Both the position numbers and the translations under genes were made by a program. The notes under the pieces were generated by a model. It saw nothing but the letters and a program-made list of their open reading frames with translations. It did no database searches and was not told the DNA's origin. A stretch of 64,000 bases of DNA from assembly GCF_000299575.1 (NCBI RefSeq), contig NZ_AMGO01000001.1, positions 1 to 64,000 of the forward strand. The letters are read 5' to 3'. Each line of letters starts with the position of its first letter. Position 1 is the first letter of the stretch. The DNA comes from Oceaniovalibus guishaninsula JLT2003 (lineage in GTDB: Bacteria; Pseudomonadota; Alphaproteobacteria; Rhodobacterales; Rhodobacteraceae). Shown here in pieces: positions 15,907 to 23,330 of the stretch.

Positions 15907-16968
15907 TCACTTCATCAGTTGCGCACGCGACGTGTCGATCTCATGCGTCACCTGCTCGACCGTCCGCGTCAGCGCGTCATAGGCTTCCTCGCCGCCCTCG
16001 ACGTTCTGCTTGAACCAGTCATAGACGGGCGCCGCCGCGTCCTTGAACGCCTGCTTTTCCTCGGCGCTGGGGGTATAGACGTCGCCCCCCGCCTCGGCGA
16101 ACTCCCGATAGGCGTCGATGGACTTGCGCTTGGGGCTGGCGAAAGTCGCCTGCTGCAACTGATAGAACCCGTCCGACACCACCTGTTGCAGATCCTCGGG
16201 CATCGACCGGAACGCCTCGGCGTTCATGAACCACAGCGCGCCCATATAGGAATGGCCGTCCAGCGTGATGTATTTCAGCCCGGCATCGGGAAACTTCATC
16301 CCCATGATGTCGGTGATGCCGTTCTGCGTGCCCTCGACCACCCCCGTCTGGAACGAGGTGAAAAGCTCGGGCCACGGGATCGGCGTGGGCGAGGCACCCA
16401 TCGCCTTGACCAGTTCCTGCGGCAGGTCGGCGACGACGGTGCGGATCTTCAGCCCCTCCAGGTCGGCGGGCGTCTGGATGCGGCGCTCGGTATTGGCGAA
16501 GTTGCGCCAGCCGCCGGTATTGCCGATGGTCATCAGCTTGATCTGATCGCCCGACGTTTCGCTCACCATGTCCTGCATGGTGGTGACGAAGGGGCTGCCG
16601 TTTTCCAGCACCCCTTCCGCCACGCGGTCGTTGTCCATCAGATAGGGCAGATCCAGCACCTGAATGAACGGAAATATCCCGCTCGCCCCGCCGGACGTGG
16701 CGATGAAGATGTCGATGGATCCGTCCGCCACGCCTTGCAGGCATTCCGCCCCGTTGGAACAAAGCTGCGTGCCGATGAACAGCTCGACCGCGATCTGGCC
16801 GTTGCTGGCGCGTTCGACATAATCCTTGAAGACGATCAGCCCGTCGTAATCCTCGTCCTGCTCGTTGGAATTGGCGGTCGCGCGCAGCGTGTATTCCTGC
16901 GCTGCGGCCGACAGGGCCGTTCCGGCGACAAGTGCGGCGGCAAGCGCCGTTCTGGCGATGGTCAGCAT
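15907..16968 (-). CDS. TRAP transporter substrate-binding protein (sulfo-sugar cluster)
   Basis: A 353 aa periplasmic DctP-family receptor. The signal peptide is MLTIARTALAAALVAGTALSAAAQ, cleaved around residue 23. The conserved arginine that normally contacts the substrate carboxylate or acid group is visible in DLEGLKIRTVVADL, and SFQTGVVEGTQNGITD is the typical C-lobe signature. A close cysteine pair (QLCSNGAEC) could form a disulfide. It is the last gene of the smoC-smoB-smoA-dctQ-dctM run, 29 bases after the large permease. From context I infer a sulfonated sugar such as sulfoquinovose or its glyceryl glycoside as ligand, but the sequence alone does not prove this. Confidence 0.88.
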   Translation of the reverse strand: MLTIARTALAAALVAGTALSAAAQEYTLRATANSNEQDEDYDGLIVFKDYVERASNGQIAVELFIGTQLCSNGAECLQGVADGSIDIFIATSGGASGIFPFIQVLDLPYLMDNDRVAEGVLENGSPFVTTMQDMVSETSGDQIKLMTIGNTGGWRNFANTERRIQTPADLEGLKIRTVVADLPQELVKAMGASPTPIPWPELFTSFQTGVVEGTQNGITDIMGMKFPDAGLKYITLDGHSYMGALWFMNAEAFRSMPEDLQQVVSDGFYQLQQATFASPKRKSIDAYREFAEAGGDVYTPSAEEKQAFKDAAAPVYDWFKQNVEGGEEAYDALTRTVEQVTHEIDTSRAQLMK

Positions 16969-16997
16969 GGTTTTCCCTCCCTTTCTTTCGATGCTGG

Positions 16998-18287
16998 TCA
17001 GTCTGCGAACCCCGTCAGCCGGGGCACGGTCATGGATATGGCGGGAATATAGGTGATGAGGAAGATCATCAGGATCTCGACGGCCAGAAACGGCAGGATC
17101 GCGCGGCTGATCGTCTCGACCTTCTCGCCCGACACGGACGACGCGACAAACAGCACCAGCCCCATCGGCGGCGTCGCCAGCCCCACGGTCAGGTTCACTG
17201 ACATGATGATGGCGAAATGAATGGGATCGACCCCCATGCCGACGAAGACCGGCCCCAGGATCGGCCCCAGAATGATGATCGCCGGCCCCGCATCCAGGAA
17301 CATGCCCACCGCGAACAGCAGCAGGTTGATCAGGAACAGCAGGATCAGCGGATTGTCCGTCAGCGACAGGATGAAGGCGGCCATCATCTCGGGCGCGTGG
17401 GACAGCGACACCACCGTCTTGAACGCCATCGCCGCCCCCACCAGCAGCAGCACCACGGCCGAGGTGATCGCCGCGCGCGACAGCACCTCGGGGATCTCGG
17501 ACAGTTTCAGCGTCCGCATCACGAACAGGCCGATGAACAGCGCATAGGCCACGGCGACGGCGGCGGCTTCGGTCGGCGTGAAGATACCCAGCAGGATGCC
17601 GCCCATGATGATCACCGGCGTCAGCAGCGGAAAGAACGCGCGCAGGCTGGCCCGGCCGCGCTCGCCCCATGTCTGCTTTCGGGTGGCGACCGGAAAATCG
17701 TAGCGGTCCGCCATCACCTTGACGACCGCCATCAGCCCCAGCCCCACCAGAACCCCCGGCACGATCCCCGCCAGAAACAGCGCCGCGACCGATTCGCCCA
17801 TCACGTAGGCATAGATGATCATGATGCCCGAAGGCGGGATGATCGGCCCGATGACGGAGCTGGCCGCCGTGATCGCGGCGGCGAAGCGGCGGGTATAGCC
17901 CTGCTTCTCCATCGCCGGGATCAGCATGGATCCCAGCGCCGACGTATCGGCCACCGCCGACCCCGACAGCCCCGCGAACAGCATCGACGACAGCACGTTC
18001 ACATGCGCCAGCCCGCCGCGGAAATGCCCCATCAGCGCCTGGCTGAACTCCACCAGCCGCAGCGTGATCCCGCCCTTGTTCATCAGCTCGCCCGCCAACA
18101 TGAAGAACGGGATCGCCATCAGCGGAAAACTGTCCATCCCGTTATAGACGTTGCGGTAAAGCAGCACCAGGTCGCGCTCCTGTCCCGCCAGCCACAACAG
18201 GATGCCCGGCGCGAACAGCAGCCCGAAGAACACCGGCAGCCCCGCCAGCAGGAACACCAGAAAGACGGGCAGGAACCAGATCAGCAT
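16998..18287 (-). CDS. TRAP transporter large permease, DctM type
   Basis: A 429 aa DctM-like integral membrane protein, the Na+-coupled transport subunit, with about 12 hydrophobic segments. Characteristic pieces are AIPFFMLAGELMNKGGITLRLVEFSQALMGHFRGGLAHVNVLSSMLFAGLSGSAVADTSALGSM, IPPSGIMIIYAYV and GIFTPTEAAAVAVAYALFI. The start lies one base beyond the stop codon of the small-permease gene, so translation is coupled. It works with the neighbouring receptor and small permease. Confidence 0.93.
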   Translation of the reverse strand: MLIWFLPVFLVFLLAGLPVFFGLLFAPGILLWLAGQERDLVLLYRNVYNGMDSFPLMAIPFFMLAGELMNKGGITLRLVEFSQALMGHFRGGLAHVNVLSSMLFAGLSGSAVADTSALGSMLIPAMEKQGYTRRFAAAITAASSVIGPIIPPSGIMIIYAYVMGESVAALFLAGIVPGVLVGLGLMAVVKVMADRYDFPVATRKQTWGERGRASLRAFFPLLTPVIIMGGILLGIFTPTEAAAVAVAYALFIGLFVMRTLKLSEIPEVLSRAAITSAVVLLLVGAAMAFKTVVSLSHAPEMMAAFILSLTDNPLILLFLINLLLFAVGMFLDAGPAIIILGPILGPVFVGMGVDPIHFAIIMSVNLTVGLATPPMGLVLFVASSVSGEKVETISRAILPFLAVEILMIFLITYIPAISMTVPRLTGFAD

Positions 18288-18288
18288 G

Positions 18289-18870
18289 TCATTCGGCCAT
18301 GATCTCGTCGGGCGGGGCTTCCAGCGGCTTGAGGTCGCGCGCCCCGCCCAGGCTCAGCAGCGCGCGCAGGATCAGCTCGATATTGACGATCAGCAACAGC
18401 ACCATGCCCAGCAGGAACGCCGCCATCATCCAGCTTCGCGGGATGCGGAACCAGCCGTCGGGCAGCGGCAGGTAAAGCGACGCGGTCGCGAACTGCCCGC
18501 CGAAGCCCGTCACCTCGGCCCAGCCGATCCGCACCGCGAAGGCCAGCACGACCCCCGCAATGGCCAGCAGCACCAGCGACAGTGCCGCTGCCGCGGCCGG
18601 GGGCAGGGCGCGCGGCAGCATGTCGATGGCCACGAACCCGCCGCGCCGATAGGCCACCGGCGCCATCAGCCCGGTCATCCACAGCATCATGAAGCGCGCC
18701 GCCTCGTCGGGCCAGGGCAGGGCGCTGTTGAGCACATAGCGCGCGAAGACCTGCACCAGCGTCACCGCCACCATCAGCGCGACGGCGACGATGGCGACCC
18801 ACCGCCCCACGGGCAGCACGGCGTCGTTGAACGCCTGGAATGGCACAAGCAGGGCCCGCAGGATACCCAT
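18289..18870 (-). CDS. TRAP transporter small permease, DctQ type
   Basis: A 193 aa DctQ-family protein with four hydrophobic segments: VGRWVAIVAVALMVAVTLVQVFARYVL, the segment around LMAPVAYRRGGFVAIDML, ALSLVLLAIAGVVLAFAVRIGW, and WMMAAFLLGMVLLLIVNIELIL. It pairs with the DctM subunit just downstream. It starts 39 bases after the flavin reductase gene, consistent with one operon. Confidence 0.9.
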   Translation of the reverse strand: MGILRALLVPFQAFNDAVLPVGRWVAIVAVALMVAVTLVQVFARYVLNSALPWPDEAARFMMLWMTGLMAPVAYRRGGFVAIDMLPRALPPAAAAALSLVLLAIAGVVLAFAVRIGWAEVTGFGGQFATASLYLPLPDGWFRIPRSWMMAAFLLGMVLLLIVNIELILRALLSLGGARDLKPLEAPPDEIMAE

Positions 18871-18909
18871 CCGCCGCTCCTCCCCCCCCGTGGCCCATGC
18901 CTCGCGCCG

Positions 18910-19425
18910 TCAATCCGCGCTTTGGAATATCCCATAGCGTCCGGCCGAGAATATCAATGGCGGCCCGTCGCGATAGTCCGCATTCAGCACCCGCCCCACG
19001 ACGATGGCATGATCGCCCGCATCGTGCACCGCCTGCGTCGCGCAGTGAAACCGCGCCAGCGTGCCCTCGATCAGCGGGGTGCCGTCATCGGCCAGCCGCC
19101 AGTTCAGCCCGTCGAAGGCCTGCCCCTCGCGGACGAATCGCTGCGACAGCGCGCGCTGCTCGGCACCCATGACGTGAATGGCGAAATGGGCGGCCTCGAC
19201 GAAGGGATCGTAGCGGCTCGACATCTTTGCGGGACACCACAGCACCAGCGGCGGGTCCAGCGACACGGATGCGAAACTGTTGGCGGTGATGCCCAGCGGT
19301 CCGCCCGGCACGGCACAGGTCACGACCGTGACGCCGGTGGCGAAGCGGCCCAGCGCGTCGCGCAGCGACCGCCCCGGATCGTCCGTCTCGGGGTAGCGCG
19401 ATGGGCCGACGATATGGACGCTCAT
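18910..19425 (-). CDS. smoA: FMN reductase, SmoA-like
   Basis: A 171 aa flavin reductase-like protein (HpaC/DIM6 fold) expected to supply FMNH2 to the monooxygenase two genes upstream. Signatures are LGRFATGVTVVTC, GITANSFASVSLDPPLVLWCPAKMSS and FAIHVMGAEQ. It overlaps the aldo/keto reductase stop by four bases (ATGA), so the reductase, aldo/keto reductase and monooxygenase are translationally linked. The gene content and order match the smoA-smoB-smoC trio of the sulfoquinovose monooxygenase pathway known from Agrobacterium. The symbol rests on that context, since many two-component monooxygenases have such reductases. Confidence 0.75.
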   Translation of the reverse strand: MSVHIVGPSRYPETDDPGRSLRDALGRFATGVTVVTCAVPGGPLGITANSFASVSLDPPLVLWCPAKMSSRYDPFVEAAHFAIHVMGAEQRALSQRFVREGQAFDGLNWRLADDGTPLIEGTLARFHCATQAVHDAGDHAIVVGRVLNADYRDGPPLIFSAGRYGIFQSAD

Positions 19426-20303
19426 GCCACTTCGTGACCCAGCGCCAGCGTATAAAGGCGAAACCAGGTCTGCCGGTCCATCGTCACGCGCGCGGCTTGC
19501 CCGATGCGCGCGATCCGCTCGGGGCTGTTGGTGCCCATCACCGGCACGATGCCCGCCGGATGCGCCAGCAGCCAGGCCACCGCGACCGCCGCCCGGTCGG
19601 TGCCCTGTTCCTCGGCCACCGCGTCCAGCGCCGCCTGCAATGGCCCCGCATCCGTCATCAGCGCGCCGCCGCCCAGGGGCGACCACGCCATCGGGCGCAA
19701 CCCGCGTTCCTGCACCGCCGCCAGATCGCCGTTCGTGAACGGATCGAGGCAGGCAAGGCTCAACTCGATTTGGTTCGTGACAAGCGGCGTTTCCATCGCG
19801 CCCTGCAACAGCGCGAAATCCCAGGGCCGGAAGTTCGACACGCCCACCGCGCGCACCTTGCCAGACCGCACCGCATCGTCCAGCGCGCCGCCGGTCTCGG
19901 CCCGGTCCATCATCGGATCGGGCCGGTGGATCAGCAGCAGGTCGATCGTGTCGATCCCCATCGCGCGCAGCGACGCGTCGATGCTGGCCTCGATATGGGC
20001 GCGCGACGTGTCGTAATGCTTCACCGTCACGGCCGAATGGCGGCCCATCGGCGCCACGATCCCGCATTTGGTGACGATCTCGACCCGGTCGCGCAGGGCA
20101 GGGGTCAGCGCCGCGCCCAGCAATTCCTCGGCCCTGTAGCCGCCATAGATGTCGGCCTGGTCCAGCGTGGTGATGCCCTGATCCAGACACGCCTCGATCT
20201 TGGCGCGGACATGGCCGGGCGACGTGTCGGCATCGTCGCCCAGCCGCCACATCCCGTAAACGATGCGGCTGACCGATATGTCGCCCAGCTGAATGCGCTC
20301 CAT
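19422..20303 (-). CDS. smoB: Aldo/keto reductase, SmoB-like (6-oxo-glucose reductase)
   Basis: A 293 aa NADPH-type aldo/keto reductase. In the sulfo-SMO pathway SmoB reduces 6-dehydroglucose, released when sulfite is cleaved from sulfoquinovose, to glucose. The catalytic tetrad is visible: Asp and Tyr in TTLDQADIYGGY, Lys in EIVTKCG, His in LLLIHRPD. The segments SRIVYGMWRLGDDADTSP and the C-terminal TWFRLYTLALGHEVA look to me like the SmoB subgroup (from memory, not a search). The start overlaps the monooxygenase stop by one base (TGATG). Confidence 0.78.
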   Translation of the reverse strand: MERIQLGDISVSRIVYGMWRLGDDADTSPGHVRAKIEACLDQGITTLDQADIYGGYRAEELLGAALTPALRDRVEIVTKCGIVAPMGRHSAVTVKHYDTSRAHIEASIDASLRAMGIDTIDLLLIHRPDPMMDRAETGGALDDAVRSGKVRAVGVSNFRPWDFALLQGAMETPLVTNQIELSLACLDPFTNGDLAAVQERGLRPMAWSPLGGGALMTDAGPLQAALDAVAEEQGTDRAAVAVAWLLAHPAGIVPVMGTNSPERIARIGQAARVTMDRQTWFRLYTLALGHEVA

Positions 20304-21457
20304 CAACGTCTCTCTCCGTTGCCCAGCGGCGTCGCGGGCATGTCCGCAGGCACCCTGCCATAGACCTGCGGCAGGGAACAGGTCTTCAACTGCGGCAATA
20401 TGCGTTGCCCGATCGACCGGCATTCGTCCAGATGCGGATAGCCCGAGAAGATGAAGGCGCGGATGCCCATGCGGCGATACGCCTCGATTTCGGACAGGAC
20501 CTGATCGGTGCTGCCCACCAGTGCCGCCCCGCATCCCGACCGCGCCCGCCCGATACCCGTCCACAGATGCCGCTCGACATAGCCGAAGCGGTCGGCCAGC
20601 TCGCGCGCCCGCGCCTGATGGCTGACGCCCAGGCTGGTCGCATCGTGCGCCCGGCCGCGGATCAGCGCGCCGTATTCGTCGTCCAGCGCGCTGACCAGAT
20701 GCTCGGCATAGTCCCGCGCCTCGGCTTCGGTGTCGCGCACGATCACATGCACGCGCAGCCCGTAATCCAGCGTCCGCCCGTGACGCGCCGCCGCGGCATG
20801 CGCGTCCTTCATGCGCCGGGCGATCTGCTCTTTCGGTTCGGGCCACATCAGATAGACGTCGCAATGCTGCCCGCACAGATCCAGCGCGTCGGGACTGTAG
20901 CCGCCGAAATAGAGCAGCGGGCCGCCCCTTTGATAGGGCTTGGCGGGGTCCGTCGCGACGCCGTGAAAGCTGTAGATCTCCCCGTCGAAGTCGATGCTGT
21001 CCCGCGTCCAGGCTTGCTTGAGGATCTCGACCACCTCGCGCGACCGTCGATAGCGATAGGCGCTGTCGGCCGTCTCGCCCGGAAAGTCCGACGAGATGAC
21101 GTTCAGCGTCAGCCGCCCCTTCAGCATGTGGTCCAGCGTCGCCACCGTCCGCGCCAGCATCACCGGCTGCATCTCGCCGCAGCGGATCGCGGCGAGGAAG
21201 GTCATCCGCTCGGTCAACGGCGCGCAGCCCGCGACGAAGCTCAGCGTGTCCTGTCCGACCTGATACGAGGACGGGCACAGGATGTTGCCGAAGCCCTGCC
21301 GCTCGGCCTCCAGCGCGATGGCGCTGCAATGCGCCCAGGACGATCGCAGCGCGCCGTCCGGCACCCCCAGCAGCGCGTAATCGTCCGAACACAGGGCCGC
21401 GAACCACGCGATTTCGGCCGCGTCCAGATCCTGCGACGTGACGGGAACGACGGTCAT
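20303..21457 (-). CDS. smoC: FMNH2-dependent sulfo-sugar monooxygenase, SmoC-like
   Basis: A 384 aa LLM-class flavin-dependent monooxygenase related to alkanesulfonate monooxygenase SsuD. SmoC desulfonates sulfoquinovose to 6-dehydroglucose and sulfite. Features are the N-terminal WFAALCSDDYALLGVPD, NVISSDFPGETADSAYRYRRSREVVEILKQAW in the barrel, GGPLLYFGGYSPDALDL, and LWTGIGRARSGCGAALVGSTDQV near the C terminus. The tail TPLGNGERR is also as I recall it for SmoC-type proteins. The ATG at 21457 has AGGAGG 4 bases upstream. It is first in the operon, divergent from the GntR regulator. A generic alkanesulfonate or dimethylsulfone monooxygenase is the main alternative. Confidence 0.78.
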   Translation of the reverse strand: MTVVPVTSQDLDAAEIAWFAALCSDDYALLGVPDGALRSSWAHCSAIALEAERQGFGNILCPSSYQVGQDTLSFVAGCAPLTERMTFLAAIRCGEMQPVMLARTVATLDHMLKGRLTLNVISSDFPGETADSAYRYRRSREVVEILKQAWTRDSIDFDGEIYSFHGVATDPAKPYQRGGPLLYFGGYSPDALDLCGQHCDVYLMWPEPKEQIARRMKDAHAAAARHGRTLDYGLRVHVIVRDTEAEARDYAEHLVSALDDEYGALIRGRAHDATSLGVSHQARARELADRFGYVERHLWTGIGRARSGCGAALVGSTDQVLSEIEAYRRMGIRAFIFSGYPHLDECRSIGQRILPQLKTCSLPQVYGRVPADMPATPLGNGERR

Positions 21458-21492
21458 GCGGCCTCCTACGGAACTCTTACGCGAATATGACT

Positions 21493-21521
21493 TGCCTAAC
21501 ATCGCGGCTTCGGTGCATCAA
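21493..21521 (-). promoter_or_regulatory. Candidate promoter of the smoC operon
   Basis: On the minus strand TTGATG (plus-strand CATCAA, 21516-21521) and TAGGCA (plus-strand TGCCTA, 21493-21498) are separated by 17 bases. The layout resembles the tRNA promoters in this window (TTGNNN-17-TAGNNN). The -10 lies 36 bases upstream of the smoC ATG. Confidence 0.5.
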
Positions 21522-21531
21522 TCCTGCATCA
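21514..21531. promoter_or_regulatory. Direct repeat, candidate GntR operator
   Basis: TGCATCA occurs twice (21514-21520 and 21525-21531), 11 bases apart, so on the same DNA face. It overlaps the -35 of the predicted smoC promoter. Binding of the adjacent GntR protein here would block the operon. This is inferred from position only. Confidence 0.4.
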
Positions 21532-21548
21532 TTTCAGCGTGTGGTTCC

Positions 21549-22235
21549 TTGTCCGATATTTCCCCGCCCCCCGTCTGGCGTCAGATCGCCGATCTTGTCG
21601 TGCGTCAGATCGCCTCCGGCGAACTGCGCGAAGGCGACCGGCTGCCGCCCGAACGCCGCATGGCGCAGGACCACGACATCGCCGTCGGCACCCTGCGCCG
21701 CGCCTTGGCCGACCTTACCGATCGCGGCCTGATCGAACGGCGGCAGGGGTCTGGAAACTACGTGCGCCACGCCCGGCAAATCGGCGGAATGTATGAGTTT
21801 TTTCGGCTGGAACTGGTGCAGGGCGGCGGTCGCCCCGATGCCGAGATCCTGGATGTCGCGCGCCTGGCCAAGCCCCATGACGCCCCCGCGTTCGGCCCCG
21901 CCCCCGACGCCTACTGCATCCGCCGGCTGCGCCTTCTGGACGGCATCCGGGTCGCGGCCGAGGAAATCTGGCTCGACGCCACGCATGCGCTTGATCCGGC
22001 GTCGATCCAGCCCTCGCTCTACCAGACCTACCGCCGCCAACTCGGCCTCCGCATCATCCGAACAGAGGACCGCATCGGCATCGACACCATGCCGCAATGG
22101 TCTGATATTGCTATGAAATCGGCAACCTGCTGCCATGTCGCGCGCGTCTCCTGGGGGCAGGACGGACAGCCCGTCGAATATTCCCGCACCTGGTTCGACG
22201 CCGACCTCGCGCGCTACGTCTCGCGCATCGGCTGA
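21549..22235 (+). CDS. GntR family transcriptional regulator (HutC-like)
   Basis: A 228 aa regulator, probably a ligand-responsive repressor of the divergent monooxygenase operon. A GntR winged helix lies at about residues 5-72 (VWRQIADLVVRQIASGELREGDRLPPERRMAQDHDIAVGTLRRALADLTDRGLIERRQGSGNYV). A UTRA-type effector domain covers about 90-225 (RRLRLLDGIRVAAEEIWLDATHA...VEYSRTWFDADLARYV). The TTG at 21549 is the most likely start because the helix-turn-helix begins a few residues later; upstream in-frame ATGs would overlap the smoC start. It is followed after 7 bases by the Gfo/Idh/MocA gene, so it is co-transcribed with it. Confidence 0.85.
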   Translation: MSDISPPPVWRQIADLVVRQIASGELREGDRLPPERRMAQDHDIAVGTLRRALADLTDRGLIERRQGSGNYVRHARQIGGMYEFFRLELVQGGGRPDAEILDVARLAKPHDAPAFGPAPDAYCIRRLRLLDGIRVAAEEIWLDATHALDPASIQPSLYQTYRRQLGLRIIRTEDRIGIDTMPQWSDIAMKSATCCHVARVSWGQDGQPVEYSRTWFDADLARYVSRIG

Positions 22236-22242
22236 GGGGCCC

Positions 22243-23328
22243 ATGCCGCAACTCGTGACCTACGGCATCATCGGCTGCGGCATGATGGGGCAGGAACATC
22301 TGCGCAATATCGCGCTTCTCCCCGACGCCCGCGTCGGTGCCATCTTCGAACCGGACCCCACCATGCGCGCCGCCGCCCAGGCCATCGCTCCGAACGCCCT
22401 GATGGTCGGCGGGATCGGGGAATTGCTGGCCGTCCCCGCCCTGGATTGCGTGCTGATCGCCTCGCCGAACGACCTGCATGTGCAGCAGATTCAAGAGGTT
22501 GCGGCGCGACGTGCATTGCCGTTGATGGTCGAGAAGCCGGTATTCACCGACCCGAAGGATGCCGCCCGCGTCCGCTCGCTGGCCTATCCCGCGCCGCTTT
22601 GGGTGGCAATGGAATACCGCTATATGCCGCCGATCCGCGCGCTGATCGACAGCGTCGACGCGGCGACGGGCGGCCCCTTGATGCTGACCATCCGCGAACA
22701 CCGCTTTCCGTTCCTGCCGAAGGTCGGCGATTGGAACCGCTTCTCTGCACGCTCGGGCGGCACGTTGGTGGAAAAGTGCTGTCATTTCTTCGACTTGATG
22801 CGCCTTCTTCTACGGGCCGAGCCGGTCCGCGTGATGGCGTCGGCGGGACAGGCGGTCAACCACAAGGACGAACGGATCGACGGCCGCGTGCCCGATGTCT
22901 GGGACCACGGCTATGTCATCGTCGATTTCGACACCGGCGCCCGCGCCATGCTGGAACTGTGCATGTTCGCGGAAGGCAGCCGTTATCAAGAGGATATCAG
23001 CGTCATCGGTCCCCGCGGCCGGATCGAGGCGTTCGTTCCCGGCCCGACCCGCTTCTGGCCCGGTCATCTTGGCGCGCCCCCGGTGCCCCGCGTCGTCGTC
23101 AGCCCCCGCGCACCCAAAGGGCCGCAGGATGTCGCCGTTCTGGTCGATCCAGTCCTGCTGGATGCCGGAGATCACAACGGATCCACCTACTATCAGCACG
23201 AACGCTTCGTCAGGGTCGTCCGCGGCGAAGGCAGGATCGAGGTCGGTCTGCTCGACGGCATCCGCGCGGTCGAGATGGGACAGGCCGCGCAGCGTTCCGC
23301 CGAAACGGGTCAGGCTGTCACGTTGTGA
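22243..23328 (+). CDS. Gfo/Idh/MocA oxidoreductase, candidate NAD-dependent sulfoquinovosidase
   Basis: A 361 aa Gfo/Idh/MocA protein. The N-terminal Rossmann fold has GIIGCGMMG (residues 8-16) and the MVEKPVF motif near residue 97. The C-terminal alpha/beta domain includes RSGGTLVEKCCHFFDLMRLL. Members oxidise or reduce sugars, and some act as NAD-dependent glycosidases; the GH188 group cleaves sulfoquinovosides by transient oxidation. Its placement with the regulator of a SmoABC-like operon, and the absence of a GH31 sulfoquinovosidase here, make that a reasonable hypothesis. The ATG at 22243 has GAGGGG upstream. A plain sugar or inositol dehydrogenase is the alternative. Confidence 0.8.
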   Translation: MPQLVTYGIIGCGMMGQEHLRNIALLPDARVGAIFEPDPTMRAAAQAIAPNALMVGGIGELLAVPALDCVLIASPNDLHVQQIQEVAARRALPLMVEKPVFTDPKDAARVRSLAYPAPLWVAMEYRYMPPIRALIDSVDAATGGPLMLTIREHRFPFLPKVGDWNRFSARSGGTLVEKCCHFFDLMRLLLRAEPVRVMASAGQAVNHKDERIDGRVPDVWDHGYVIVDFDTGARAMLELCMFAEGSRYQEDISVIGPRGRIEAFVPGPTRFWPGHLGAPPVPRVVVSPRAPKGPQDVAVLVDPVLLDAGDHNGSTYYQHERFVRVVRGEGRIEVGLLDGIRAVEMGQAAQRSAETGQAVTL

Positions 23329-23330
23329 CA
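23316..23330. other. Palindrome at overlapping convergent stops
   Basis: TGTCAC-GTT-GTGACA is a perfect inverted repeat that contains the TGA of the oxidoreductase gene and, on the other strand, the TGA of the P450 gene. The two genes overlap by 11 bases here. The repeat may act as a two-way transcript end. Confidence 0.5.

Noticed and set aside
11279-15910. A single 1543-codon open frame that looks like a giant ptsP fusion
   Set aside because: Only 11279-13531 encodes family-like protein. The rest is an alternate frame of lysC and the antisense of luxR, kept open by high GC content.
13819-17052. 1077-codon plus-strand frame across luxR, lysC and the TRAP receptor
   Set aside because: It crosses three well-supported genes on other frames and shows no recognisable domain.
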